Source: Embleya scabrispora (GTDB lineage: Bacteria; Actinomycetota; Actinomycetes; Streptomycetales; Streptomycetaceae). From it: a DNA stretch of 64,000 bases. Positions 32,594 to 40,109 of this stretch are shown piece by piece. The translations under genes were made by a program, and so were the position numbers. Location of the stretch: the NCBI RefSeq assembly GCF_002024165.1, contig NZ_MWQN01000001.1:6324001-6388000 (forward strand), written 5' to 3'. Position 1 is the stretch's first letter. Every line of letters begins with the position of its first letter. The notes below the pieces were generated by a model. That model was not told the origin of the DNA. It made no database searches and saw nothing but the letters and a program-made list of their open reading frames with translations.

Positions 32594-32625
32594 AAGCCCC
32601 ACCGCCTCACGGTGGTGAGGCTTTT
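32594..32625 (+). terminator. Intrinsic terminator after the hairpin array
   Basis: AAGCC-CCACCG (32594-32604) pairs with CGGTGG (32610-32615) and, after a three-base bulge, GGCTT (32619-32623) around a CCTCA loop, followed by TT then GTG. It immediately follows the fourth unit. Confidence 0.7.
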
Positions 32626-32737
32626 GTGCTGTCCACACCCGGCCCGGTTGTCCACAGGCCGGCCGCCGCCCACCCGCCCGGGTCCCGCCTCCCGCCACGC
32701 TCTCCCCACGGGCCGCCCGGCCCACGGAGGAGGCGTC

Positions 32738-32935
32738 GTGTGGGATCTGGTGTGCGCGCTGGTCGGCGCGGCGGGCTCGGTGGCGGCGGCCTGGGTGGCT
32801 ACTCGCCCTCGGCCTGTCGTGTCTGGTGGTCGGCGAGCGGTGTGCTGTCGTGGGTGTCGTGCATCCGTGCGACGCTACCCGCCGGTCCGACACTGCCCGG
32901 GTCGGTGCGGCCTTCAGCGAATGCTGTACTCGTAG
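32738..32935 (+). CDS. Possible small membrane protein
   Basis: A 65-codon frame with a very good ribosome site (GGAGGAGGCGTC) before GTG 32738. The first 25 residues are hydrophobic (WDLVCALVGAAGSVAAAWVA), like short one-helix phage membrane proteins, and the rest is Arg/Cys-rich. It overlaps the 3' end of the opposing gene at 32914, so it is uncertain. Confidence 0.4.
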   Translation: MWDLVCALVGAAGSVAAAWVATRPRPVVSGGRRAVCCRGCRASVRRYPPVRHCPGRCGLQRMLYS

Positions 32936-33108
32936 TACAACCTGCCGTCGCCGGGGTTCTCGCCAGGCTCGTAGTGGTGCACCTGGTCGTCGGTGGCGTC
33001 CGCCTGATGGAGGTAGACGCCGCCGATCCCCTCGTGCTCGGCGACGGTCAGTTCGACCTCCCCGCCGTCGAGCGGCCCACCCACCAGTATTCGCGTCGTA
33101 TCAGCCAT
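32914..33108 (-). CDS. Small phage hypothetical protein
   Basis: A 64-residue protein, RILVGGPLDGGEVELTV then GIGGVYLHQADATDDQVHHY and LYYEYSI, a common small beta protein pattern of actinophages (GGPLDG opening). ATG 33108 was chosen because the conserved part starts there; the ribosome site is weak. Confidence 0.58.
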   Translation of the reverse strand: MADTTRILVGGPLDGGEVELTVAEHEGIGGVYLHQADATDDQVHHYEPGENPGDGRLYYEYSIR

Positions 33109-33156
33109 GCATCCAGGCTGCCGGCCGCTGCTGCGGCCGGCCATACCCCCGGTGCG

Positions 33157-33405
33157 TCACCGACCGGCGCGCCAGGGGCCGCCGGTCTCGCCGTCGGGCG
33201 GGTCGACGGGGCCGTTGCGCATCCAGCCGGTGCCGCGGCAGTGCGGGCACCGGGTGCCTGTCCACATCGTGATGACGGGACGGCCCGCAGGGACCGGCGT
33301 GTTGGGGTTCGGGTCGCCGGGTTTGTACATGCGGCCCGCGGTGTCGAGGCCGCTGCCTTGGCAGCCGTTGCACCTGATCGCCTCGGTACCGGGTTCGTCA
33401 GCCAT
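33157..33405 (-). CDS. DnaJ-type zinc-finger mini-protein
   Basis: An 82-residue protein with two CxxCxGxG knuckles, CNGCQGSG near residue 12 and CPHCRGTG near 53, the zinc-binding arrangement of the DnaJ central domain, separated by about 40 residues. There is no J domain. It overlaps the 3' end of the next leftward gene by eight bases. Such stand-alone knuckles are frequent in phage accessory regions; role unknown. Confidence 0.65.
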   Translation of the reverse strand: MADEPGTEAIRCNGCQGSGLDTAGRMYKPGDPNPNTPVPAGRPVITMWTGTRCPHCRGTGWMRNGPVDPPDGETGGPWRAGR

Positions 33406-33556
33406 CGATCCAGCCTCGTCCCTTGCACTTGGGGCACTTGACCTCGACTTCTTCAGTCTCGGTCACGGTGGTGCCGTCGGGCTTCTTCTTGTCCCTTCGG
33501 ACCTGGGTGAAGATGACGCCCGCGTTGTCGCACTGTGGGCATACCTGCTGTGGCAT
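33398..33556 (-). CDS. DnaJ-type zinc-knuckle micro-protein
   Basis: A 52-residue protein with CPQCDNAG and CPKCKGRG, again DnaJ-like knuckles, joined by a charged strand (DKKKPDGTTVTETEEVEVK). AAGGAGCGAG precedes ATG 33556. It lies directly upstream of, and overlaps, the related 33157-33405 gene. Confidence 0.65.
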   Translation of the reverse strand: MPQQVCPQCDNAGVIFTQVRRDKKKPDGTTVTETEEVEVKCPKCKGRGWIDG

Positions 33557-33761
33557 CTCGCTCCTTCTCGAGGCTGGACTCCACCATGCCACGCCCTGCG
33601 GGTGTCGGGTGGCCGGTGCATCTGGTCGGGTCCGGACATGCGCCCGCCCCGCCTCCAGCGGCCCTGGAGACTGGGCGGATGCGTTGTACATGGCATCGTC
33701 GCCCGGGTGATCGGTAGCCGACGCACTCGGGTGGAGCACGCGCCGGGGGGTGCGCCGGGCT

Positions 33762-34451
33762 CTACCCACATACGAGTTCGACGACCGCCGCCGTGTCGGA
33801 CAGGTCGTCGAGCACGTGGTCCGCATGCGAAAGCGCGCCCCTGTCACTCGCTCCGGTTGCAACCGCAATCACTCTGGCGCCGCCCTGGAGGCCAGCGTCG
33901 ATGTCGGCGGGGGTGTCCCCGATGATCAAAGTGTTCGCCTCGTCGAACGCTGTGCCGTAGCGCACCTCGGCGAGGCGGCGGGCGGCACGCACCAACTCGG
34001 GCCGCTCTGTGTGGTCGTCGCCGTAGGCACCGAGGCTGAAGTCGATGCGCTCGTCCAGTCCGAACATCTCCAGCTTGATGCGGCTGACGGAGCGCGGGTT
34101 GCCGCTCACGACGGTCTGCACGACGCCGTCCTCTTTGTGCAGGGCGGCGAGGATCGATGCCGCCCCGGGCAGTGCGTGTCCACGCTCGCGCATCTCGGCG
34201 GCACGGGCGCGGTAGCCGTCGGCCAGGGCAGTGGCGAAGTCGCCGAAATCGAAGGCATCCGGGTCGAGATCGTGGAGACGTGCCGTGTCGGCGAAGATGA
34301 CCTGCTCGGTGCGCCCGTGCACGCTCGCTTGTTCGCGCATGCTCACGCCGGTGACGTGTCGGAACGCATCGGCGAACACCTGTCGGCCGACGCCTCCAGT
34401 GTCGATCAGGGTGTGGTCGATGTCCCACAGGACGAGGCGGTGGCGTGCCAT
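33762..34451 (-). CDS. HAD-family phosphatase
   Basis: A 229-residue haloacid-dehalogenase hydrolase. Motif I is LWDIDHTL with nucleophile Asp10 and Asp12; motif II is TVVSGNPR; motif IV is LIIGDTPADIDAG. The helical cap lies between about 20 and 95. The substrate is unknown (phosphoglycolate- or nucleotide-type small molecule). GGAGAGTGACC precedes ATG 34451. It is transcribed away from the XRE/TPR regulator; the 97-bp gap should hold both promoters, so mutual control is likely. Cargo rather than phage morphogenesis. Confidence 0.85.
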   Translation of the reverse strand: MARHRLVLWDIDHTLIDTGGVGRQVFADAFRHVTGVSMREQASVHGRTEQVIFADTARLHDLDPDAFDFGDFATALADGYRARAAEMRERGHALPGAASILAALHKEDGVVQTVVSGNPRSVSRIKLEMFGLDERIDFSLGAYGDDHTERPELVRAARRLAEVRYGTAFDEANTLIIGDTPADIDAGLQGGARVIAVATGASDRGALSHADHVLDDLSDTAAVVELVCG

Positions 34452-34548
34452 GGTCACTCTCCGGTGTGTATCGGGCGGTCCGGCCAGCGTTGCATGGTCT
34501 GCCCGCATACCGTGGGGACAAGTGCCAATTGCGAGACGAGGACCGGCG

Positions 34549-35766
34549 ATGAGCCACAACTCTCCGACGGACATCCCCATCGGGGAACGCGTGCGCTTCT
34601 ACCGCACCCGGCGGGGTAGAACCCAGGCCGCAATCGCGGGCCTCGTCGGCATTGCCGAGGACTACCTGTCGCAGATCGAGCGCGGCCTCAAGACGCCGAC
34701 GATCGCCGTACTCCACGCTCTGGCGCAGGAGTTGGGGGTGCCGACCTCGGCCCTGCTGGGAGAACCGCAACGGGTGCAGGAAGATCGGGTTCGAGCCGGC
34801 CTCGACGCGGTGGAGCGGGCGCTGATGGGTCTCGGCTCGTCAGCGGACGACTCGCAGCCCGACCTGTCGGTGCTGAGAGATCGCGTCGAGGCTGCGTGGC
34901 GCACGTACCAGTCGTCGCCGACCCGATTCTCCGACACCGGACTGCTCTTGCCGACACTGATCACGGACACCGATCATGCCCTGCGGTCCTGGAGGGCCCC
35001 GGGCGAGATGCGGCAGTGCCGCGATGCGCACCGGATCGCCGCCGATCTCTATGCCCTGTTGCGCACCTACTGCAAGCGGACCGGCCGCATGGACCTTTCG
35101 CTGCTCGCTGCGGATCGTGCCCGCCGTTCGGCGCAGGAAGCCGACGATCCGTTGCGTATCGCGGCATCCGACTGGAACCTCGGACATGTGCTGCTTTCGG
35201 ACGGGGAGCCGGAGGGAGCCGAACTCGTGGCTCGGAAGGCCGCATCGGAACTGTGCGATTGGCAGTCGACGCCCGATCTGGCGGCGCTGTACGGATCCCT
35301 GCACTTGGTCGTCGCCGTGGCACTCGCTCGCCGCCGCCGCTGGTCCGATGCCCGCAAGGTTCTGCGCGACCACGCCGACCCAGCGGCTTGCGTCGCGGGT
35401 GAGGGCAACGTGCAGTGGACGGTGTTCGGGCCGGCGAACGTCCTGCTGCATCGGGTCTCCATCGCCATGGAGGCAGGTGAGACCGGAGATGCCCTGCGTA
35501 TCGCCAACGGTGTCGATCCCTACGCGATGCCCTCCGTCGAACGGCAGGCCACGCACCTGCTGGAATTGACCCGCTGCTACGAGCAGCGGCGCGAGGACCC
35601 GGCGGTACTCCTGCACCTGAAAGAGGCTGAGCGAGTAGCGCCCGAGGATGTCCACAACAGTCTCCTGGTCCGCGAACTGGTGCGGGGGTTGAGGCAACGA
35701 GCACGACCCTCCTACTCGCGCGAGGTCGCGGCGCTCGCGGCGCGCATGGGCATGCTCGCCAACTGA
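34549..35766 (+). CDS. XRE-family regulator with TPR-like sensor domain
   Basis: A 405-residue transcription regulator. The N-terminal helix-turn-helix (RVRFYRTRRGRTQAAIAGLV; EDYLSQIERGLKTPTIAVL) occupies residues 12-75. The rest is a helical repeat region of TPR type (AHRIAADLYALLRTYCKRTG; ASDWNLGHVLLSDGEPEGAE; HLLELTRCYEQRREDPAVLL). Similar proteins in streptomycetes sense peptides or small ligands. Divergent from the HAD gene. A hairpin at 35783-35807 follows. Confidence 0.85.
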   Translation: MSHNSPTDIPIGERVRFYRTRRGRTQAAIAGLVGIAEDYLSQIERGLKTPTIAVLHALAQELGVPTSALLGEPQRVQEDRVRAGLDAVERALMGLGSSADDSQPDLSVLRDRVEAAWRTYQSSPTRFSDTGLLLPTLITDTDHALRSWRAPGEMRQCRDAHRIAADLYALLRTYCKRTGRMDLSLLAADRARRSAQEADDPLRIAASDWNLGHVLLSDGEPEGAELVARKAASELCDWQSTPDLAALYGSLHLVVAVALARRRRWSDARKVLRDHADPAACVAGEGNVQWTVFGPANVLLHRVSIAMEAGETGDALRIANGVDPYAMPSVERQATHLLELTRCYEQRREDPAVLLHLKEAERVAPEDVHNSLLVRELVRGLRQRARPSYSREVAALAARMGMLAN

Positions 35767-35782
35767 CCGCCGAACTACGGGA

Positions 35783-35807
35783 GTACCCGAGCCCACAGCT
35801 CGGGTAC
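35783..35807 (+). terminator. Hairpin after the XRE/TPR gene
   Basis: GTACCCGAGC (35783-35792) and GCTCGGGTAC (35798-35807) form a perfect 10-bp stem around CCACA, 17 bases after the stop. No clear T-run. Terminator or regulatory site for the next gene. Confidence 0.55.
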
Positions 35808-35864
35808 CTGCCGTCTGTCGCCCCTATCGTGCCTACGTCGGAAGGCAACCGAAGGGAACCGATC

Positions 35865-36368
35865 GTGGAAGACGAGCAGGTCACCGAGTGGTTTGCCCAG
35901 GTCGGCACCTCTCCTGGCGTCGGCGGAATCGTGAGCCAGCTGCATGGGCCTGCGGTTCGGGTTGTCTCGGTCGGCCCCCTGTTCGATGTCGTGGTTGTCG
36001 CCACCGACCTCGGACAAGAGGCGTGCTCACTCCTCAAGGCCGCGAATGACCTCGGCCCCGTCGTCGGTACCGAGTTGGGCAGGCTCTCGTTCCTGATTGC
36101 ACCCCGCGGTCGAGATCGTTGGACGGAACTCGTCGCCGATTCCGGCCTCTCGGCCGTTGCCCAGGCGCGGTACCTGTCCGCAGGTACCTACCTGTGGCTG
36201 CCCACCCCAGTCCCACCACCAGCTCCGTGGAAGCCCATGGCCTGGTGGGTCGAGCATCCTCGGATGGTCGACGGCGCGGTGCGGCTCACGGATGGTGCAC
36301 ATCTGTGCGCGGCCATCGGCGTCGCCGTGCATACGCTGGCTGCCAGCGCGCTGCCCGGAAGCGGTTGA
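35865..36368 (+). CDS. Hypothetical protein next to the XRE/TPR regulator
   Basis: A 167-residue protein. It has a mixed alpha/beta pattern: VRVVSVGPLFDVVVVATDLG, LSFLIAPRGRDRW, and a proline-rich YLWLPTPVPPPAPWKPMAWW turn. Related-looking small proteins in streptomycetes accompany helix-turn-helix regulators and resemble fragments of Prim-Pol-like folds, but I do not recognise the family. GTG 35865 was chosen for the AGGGA seven bases upstream; an earlier GTG at 35829 has none. Confidence 0.6.
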   Translation: MEDEQVTEWFAQVGTSPGVGGIVSQLHGPAVRVVSVGPLFDVVVVATDLGQEACSLLKAANDLGPVVGTELGRLSFLIAPRGRDRWTELVADSGLSAVAQARYLSAGTYLWLPTPVPPPAPWKPMAWWVEHPRMVDGAVRLTDGAHLCAAIGVAVHTLAASALPGSG

Positions 36369-36397
36369 TGACCCGACTCACCCGTCCCGGCGGCTGA

Positions 36398-36646
36398 CGG
36401 GCCGCCTTCCCGCCGCTGCGGTACGGGACCGCACGCGGCATCCGGCCCGGCCCGCGCCTCCCACCGCGCAGCCGGGCCGGAACCCCGGCGGGCCGACCGC
36501 ACCGTTCGACGGGCGGCCCTCGGCCCGGCGGTGTGGCAGCGCTGCCGGGCCCCCGACTCCCGCCCGGCCGTAGCCAACCCCCGACGGCGGCCGGGCGGGA
36601 CACCACATGCAGCACCGCAAACCCACAACCCATCGCCGGAGCCATC
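36398..36646 (+). other. Very GC-rich intergenic stretch
   Basis: About 280 bp between two small genes. It contains several CGGCCCGG/CCGGGCCG words able to form hairpins but no frame with convincing composition or ribosome site, and no tRNA. It probably holds the end of one transcript and the promoter of the gene at 36647. Confidence 0.4.
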
Positions 36647-36889
36647 GTGACCGAGACGTTCGTGCGCCTCACCGCGGCCGTTGCCGCGCACCGGCGCCTG
36701 CACGCGACCTGTCCGGACCCGATATCGGCCGCGCAGACGCCTCGCGATCGCTGTCGTGCCGCCGCGGCCGAGGTGCGGACCGCCGTCGCCAACGCCGCCC
36801 GCGACCGCGTGCCCGTCGAGGCCATCGCACGAGCCACGGGATTCTCACCGCGCTACATCGACCTGATCCTCGACCGCGATCGGGACTGA
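36647..36889 (+). CDS. Small helix-turn-helix-like protein
   Basis: An 80-residue all-helical protein. The C-terminal part, PVEAIARATGFSPRYIDLIL, resembles a helix-turn-helix. GGAG lies six bases before GTG 36647. Longer frames upstream are not supported. Possibly a small regulator in the lysogeny region. Confidence 0.55.
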   Translation: MTETFVRLTAAVAAHRRLHATCPDPISAAQTPRDRCRAAAAEVRTAVANAARDRVPVEAIARATGFSPRYIDLILDRDRD

Positions 36890-36931
36890 TACCCACCCAT
36901 GCCCCGCCACACCGATCGAGATGGAGAAGCC

Positions 36932-37246
36932 ATGCCCGAACCCGGCCGGACACTGCTCGACTTCGAGTACGGGAACGACCTGCTCGTTGCCCGCTACACG
37001 TGGCCCGGTCAGGGCCCCGACGACGCCTATGAGTTCCGGACGTTCACGGTTTCGGTCGCGGAGGTGCCGCAGTTGATCGCGATCCTCCTCGCCCGCGTCG
37101 ACCAGAACCTGCGCGCCGACATCCTGCGGGACGAGGTGCGCAAGGACCGTGGCGTTCGCATTCAGCGCGCCGAGTCCATGGGGCAGCGGCTCGACCCGGA
37201 CAATCCGCTCACCGCGTCCATCCTCGCCATGGGGGACGGAGACTGA
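36932..37246 (+). CDS. Phage hypothetical protein
   Basis: A 104-residue acidic protein with GGAGAAGCC before ATG 36932. RTLLDFEYGNDLLVARYTW and YEFRTFTVSVAEVPQLIAIL look like a small strand-helix domain. No family recognised. About 40 bp after the preceding small gene; probably the same message. Confidence 0.55.
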   Translation: MPEPGRTLLDFEYGNDLLVARYTWPGQGPDDAYEFRTFTVSVAEVPQLIAILLARVDQNLRADILRDEVRKDRGVRIQRAESMGQRLDPDNPLTASILAMGDGD

Positions 37247-37699
37247 CATCCCTTCGGAGAGCGCCTCCCGAGGCGGTTACGGAGCGAAGTCGGTTGGTCG
37301 AACGATCTTTCGGGCTCACGTGTCGACCGGCTAGGAATGGAACACGGCATTCCGGATGCGCCGCGGCTTCGCCGGGTGCGCGGGCCCCAGTCTCGAGCGT
37401 GCCGAACGGCTTTCTTTTCGAAATGCCGAAAACCTGAATCTGCCGATTCGGGACATAATCTCACCGAAACAATCGAACGTGCTTGCTACTCTCCTCAATC
37501 CGGCGCGCGCGCGATAGAACGGATGATCAATTCGTCGACGTCGATCCGCGTCGACGGACGCGCCGGCACCCCATGAGCGCGTCGAGGGTGCTCCCGTCGG
37601 TGAGCCGCCGCTATGGGGACGCCCTCGGCGCTTATCCGCCCGACCGCATCGGAAGTTGCGGTCGGGCGGAGCCGTCTCGGACCGTCGTCCGCCCACGGC
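37247..37699. other. 450-bp intergenic region of lower GC, no gene seen
   Basis: No frame here has a ribosome site or credible composition. The part 37410-37560 is the least GC-rich of the right arm and contains short symmetric words (GTCGACGTCGATCCGCGTCGAC). It could contain promoters, the end of the excisionase transcript or an untranslated regulatory RNA, but nothing specific can be shown. Confidence 0.4.
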
Positions 37700-37924
37700 C
37701 TACGCCTTCTCCAGAAGCGCGATCAGCGAGGCCGTGACGACGCGTTGCGAGGTTCCCAGGGTCAGGACACGCACCGGGAACGTGCCGCGCCTGATGAGTT
37801 CGTAGGCGTGAGAGCCGGAAATCCCGAGGGCTCGTGCGCCCTGGCTCACGGCGACGGTGGCCGGCCACTCGCGCACGTCCGCGAGGGTGGGCCGAGTCGG
37901 GGCCGGGGACGCGGTGTTCGGCAT
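37700..37924 (-). CDS. Excisionase-like helix-turn-helix protein
   Basis: A 74-residue protein of HTH_17/Xis type. VSQGARALGISGSHAYELIR is the helix-turn-helix, followed by a basic wing (RGTFPVRVLTLGTSQRVV) and TASLIALLEKA. It is divergent from the repressor gene and close to the integrase, as excisionases usually are. GGAG precedes ATG 37924. Confidence 0.75.
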   Translation of the reverse strand: MPNTASPAPTRPTLADVREWPATVAVSQGARALGISGSHAYELIRRGTFPVRVLTLGTSQRVVTASLIALLEKA

Positions 37925-38004
37925 GACGGCTACTCCAGGGGTGCGGTTCTACGGCCGAATCACACGCTCCGCGATGTCCCACCGGTTGTCAATCCACATC
38001 TCCC

Positions 38005-38025
38005 ATGTCATTCTCATCCTGACAT
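38005..38025. promoter_or_regulatory. Inverted repeat in the lysogeny switch region
   Basis: ATGTCA-N9-TGACAT lies in the 117-bp gap between the divergent excisionase-like gene (37924) and the repressor (38042), about 17 bp before the repressor start. A TTGTCA word at 37986 could be part of the repressor promoter. Likely operator for autoregulation. Confidence 0.5.
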
Positions 38026-38041
38026 CACGAGAGGTTGGATT

Positions 38042-38575
38042 GTGAAGATCGAGCACCTGATCGGCCGAAACGTGCGTCGCATCCGCGAGGCGCGCGGTCT
38101 CTCCCAGGCCGACCTCGGACGCGCCGTGGAGGACCAACTGGGCCACGCCTGGAGTCGCCAGGCCGTGTCGGCGGCCGAGAAGGGCCGCCGATCGTTCGCC
38201 GCGTCCGACCTCCTCGCGCTGTCGCGCGTGTTGGAATCGACGATCCCGGACCTGCTTCTGCCGGTGGAACGGTGGGCGGAGTCCGCGATCGAACTCGGGG
38301 ACGGCGTACACGTCGCGGTCGCGGAGTATCGCGACCGCGTCCTGCGCCACGGCGACGAGCGGGGGGCCTCCCGGGCCGTGACCCGGGCCGACGTCCGGGA
38401 ACTCGCGACCACCGTGGTCCGCCTCAAGCAGCAACTGGACGCGGTGCACGCCACCGCCGCGGGCCTGGAGGCCGATGTCTCGGCCGCCGTCGGGACCGCG
38501 GACCCCGTCTCGGATCCACGCGCGCACGACCACGCCGACCGCCTCGAGGGCGGGGCGGGCGGCTCGGACATCTGA
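38042..38575 (+). CDS. XRE-family immunity repressor
   Basis: A 177-residue protein. The N-terminal helix-turn-helix spans residues 5-70 (RNVRRIREARGLSQADLGRA; WSRQAVSAAEKGRRSFAASD; LLALSRVLESTIPDLLLP). The C-terminal half is a charged helix (ATTVVRLKQQLDAVHATAAG) that could dimerise. It lies immediately upstream of the integrase, 20 bases apart, so both may share a transcript in the lysogen. GTG 38042 follows GAGAGGTTG. Confidence 0.8.
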   Translation: MKIEHLIGRNVRRIREARGLSQADLGRAVEDQLGHAWSRQAVSAAEKGRRSFAASDLLALSRVLESTIPDLLLPVERWAESAIELGDGVHVAVAEYRDRVLRHGDERGASRAVTRADVRELATTVVRLKQQLDAVHATAAGLEADVSAAVGTADPVSDPRAHDHADRLEGGAGGSDI

Positions 38576-38595
38576 GCGTTCGGGACTGGAGTGCA

Positions 38596-39825
38596 GTGGC
38601 GGCAGCGGATCCGACCATCAAGAAGATCAAACTGAAGAACGGCAAGGTGCGATACCGGTTCGTCATCGACATCGGCAAGAAGAAAGAGGACGGCAAGCGC
38701 AATCAGCTCACCGTCACGCGGGATACGCTCACGGAGGCGAAGAACGAGCGGGCCCGCATCATCCACGAGCAGGCACGGGGCACGTTCGTCGCGCCCAACA
38801 AGATGACCGTGGACGAACTCCTCGACGCGTGGCTGGAATCCGCGACCCGCGGCCTGGAGGAGGGGACCCGCTCGAACTACACGAGCGCGGTTCTGCCCGT
38901 GCGGACCCGCCTCGGTCACAAGCAGATCCAGCAGCTGACGGAGTCGGACGTCGAGAAGTTCGTCGACTGGATGATCTCCAGCGGACGGCGGCGCGGGGGC
39001 AAGCCGGGTACCGGGCTGAGCGTGCGCGCGGTCGAGCTGACCCTCGGACGGCTGAGGTCGGCCCTGACGTTCGCGAGGCGCCGCTTCTGGGTCGTGTCCA
39101 ACGTCGCCCAGTACGTGGTTATCACGCGCGAGGCCCGGCAGCAGGCCGCGGCGCTCACGCGCGACGACCCGCCGTGGGACGAGACGGAGGTGCGGACGTT
39201 CATCGGGGCCATCGAGCATCGCCGGTTGTACGGCGCCATGATGTTGACGCTGATCGCCGAACGGCCCGCCGAGGTGTGCGGGGTCCGGTGGGAGCACGTC
39301 GACCTGGCGGCCGGGACCGTCAAGGTCGCCAGGACCCGGACCATCGTCTACGACCGCGCCCTCGCGAGGGGCGAGCGGAACAAGGTCGTGGAGAAGGAAC
39401 CGAAGTCCCGGGCCGGGTCCCGGACGTTGCCGTTGCCGTCGCCCGTCGTCCAGGGTCTGAAGACGTTCCGCGCGATCCAGGCCCGGGAGAAGCTGGCCGC
39501 CGGCGAGGCGTACAACGCGAGCGGTTACGTCCTGGTCGACGAACTCGGCAACCCGATGAAGACGGACATGCTCCGCCGCAGGGCGTACAGGTTCATGGAA
39601 CTGGCCGGCGTGCGTCGGGTGCGGTTGTACCTCGCCCGTCACGCGATCCTGTCCTGGATGGCGAACAACGGCGTCCCGGACACGGTGGTCTCGGCCTGGG
39701 CCGGCCACACGGACCTGGGCTTCACGAAGCGGACCTACGTGCACCCGGATCCGCAGAGCCTGAAGGCGGGATCCGACAAACTCACCGAACTGCTGAGCCT
39801 GGAGAGGCCCGAAACCGGGATGTGA
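38596..39825 (+). CDS. int: Tyrosine integrase
   Basis: A 409-residue site-specific recombinase. An N-terminal arm-type DNA-binding part (residues 8-60) is followed by a SAM-like core-binding domain (70-165) and the catalytic domain with Arg223 (ERPAEV), Arg348 in YLARHAI (the first His of the usual HxxR is Tyr, common in actinobacterial integrases), His371 in AGHTD and nucleophile Tyr381 in KRTYVHP. GGAG precedes GTG 38596. The gene points at tRNA-Pro, whose 3' end is the presumed attachment site. Confidence 0.93.
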   Translation: MAAADPTIKKIKLKNGKVRYRFVIDIGKKKEDGKRNQLTVTRDTLTEAKNERARIIHEQARGTFVAPNKMTVDELLDAWLESATRGLEEGTRSNYTSAVLPVRTRLGHKQIQQLTESDVEKFVDWMISSGRRRGGKPGTGLSVRAVELTLGRLRSALTFARRRFWVVSNVAQYVVITREARQQAAALTRDDPPWDETEVRTFIGAIEHRRLYGAMMLTLIAERPAEVCGVRWEHVDLAAGTVKVARTRTIVYDRALARGERNKVVEKEPKSRAGSRTLPLPSPVVQGLKTFRAIQAREKLAAGEAYNASGYVLVDELGNPMKTDMLRRRAYRFMELAGVRRVRLYLARHAILSWMANNGVPDTVVSAWAGHTDLGFTKRTYVHPDPQSLKAGSDKLTELLSLERPETGM

Positions 39826-39856
39826 GAAATTGTGAGACGAAACAGGCCCACCAACC

Positions 39857-39898
39857 GGTCAGGGCCCTGCCTCACCGAAGTGAAACAGGGCTCTGACC
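39857..39898 (+). terminator. Integrase terminator
   Basis: GGTCAGGGCCCTG (39857-39869) pairs with CAGGGCTCTGACC (39886-39898), 13 positions with one G-T, 31 bases after the integrase stop. It separates the prophage message from the convergent tRNA-Pro gene. Confidence 0.65.
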
Positions 39899-39922
39899 TG
39901 CGCGTGACCGCGTCAAACACCG

Positions 39923-39996
<74 letters not shown>

Positions 39997-40109
39997 GTGT
40001 TCGGTTGGCCGAACACGGAAACCATATCGCACTTGAGGGGTGGTCCGCCACGTGGTTGTTCGGTGGTGTCGGGGGTCGGGGTGGGGGAGCGGTCCGGGAA
40101 GATCTTCGG

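Larger units (their letters stand above)
32386..32625 (+). ncRNA. Candidate structured RNA: four type I-E CRISPR-repeat-like hairpins
   Basis: A promoter-like sequence, four hairpins at exact 49-bp spacing and an intrinsic terminator with a T-run define a unit of about 240 bases without a convincing reading frame. The hairpins follow type I-E repeat geometry (6-bp stem, 4-base loop, GGGGAT after the stem) and in the strand that would match crRNA. Stem positions 5 and 6 co-vary between units, so the structure is selected. It might be an RNA mimic that occupies Cas6e/Cascade, a protein-binding RNA or a DNA cruciform array. No cas gene is present in the window. Confidence 0.5.

Noticed and set aside
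36368-36397. A nine-codon leader peptide after the 35865-36368 gene
   Set aside because: It lacks any of the residues seen in real leaders and overlaps the stop of the preceding gene by chance (ATGA).
37337-37576. A 79-codon frame in the lower-GC gap
   Set aside because: No ribosome site, no helical or strand pattern, and the gap composition differs from coding DNA here.
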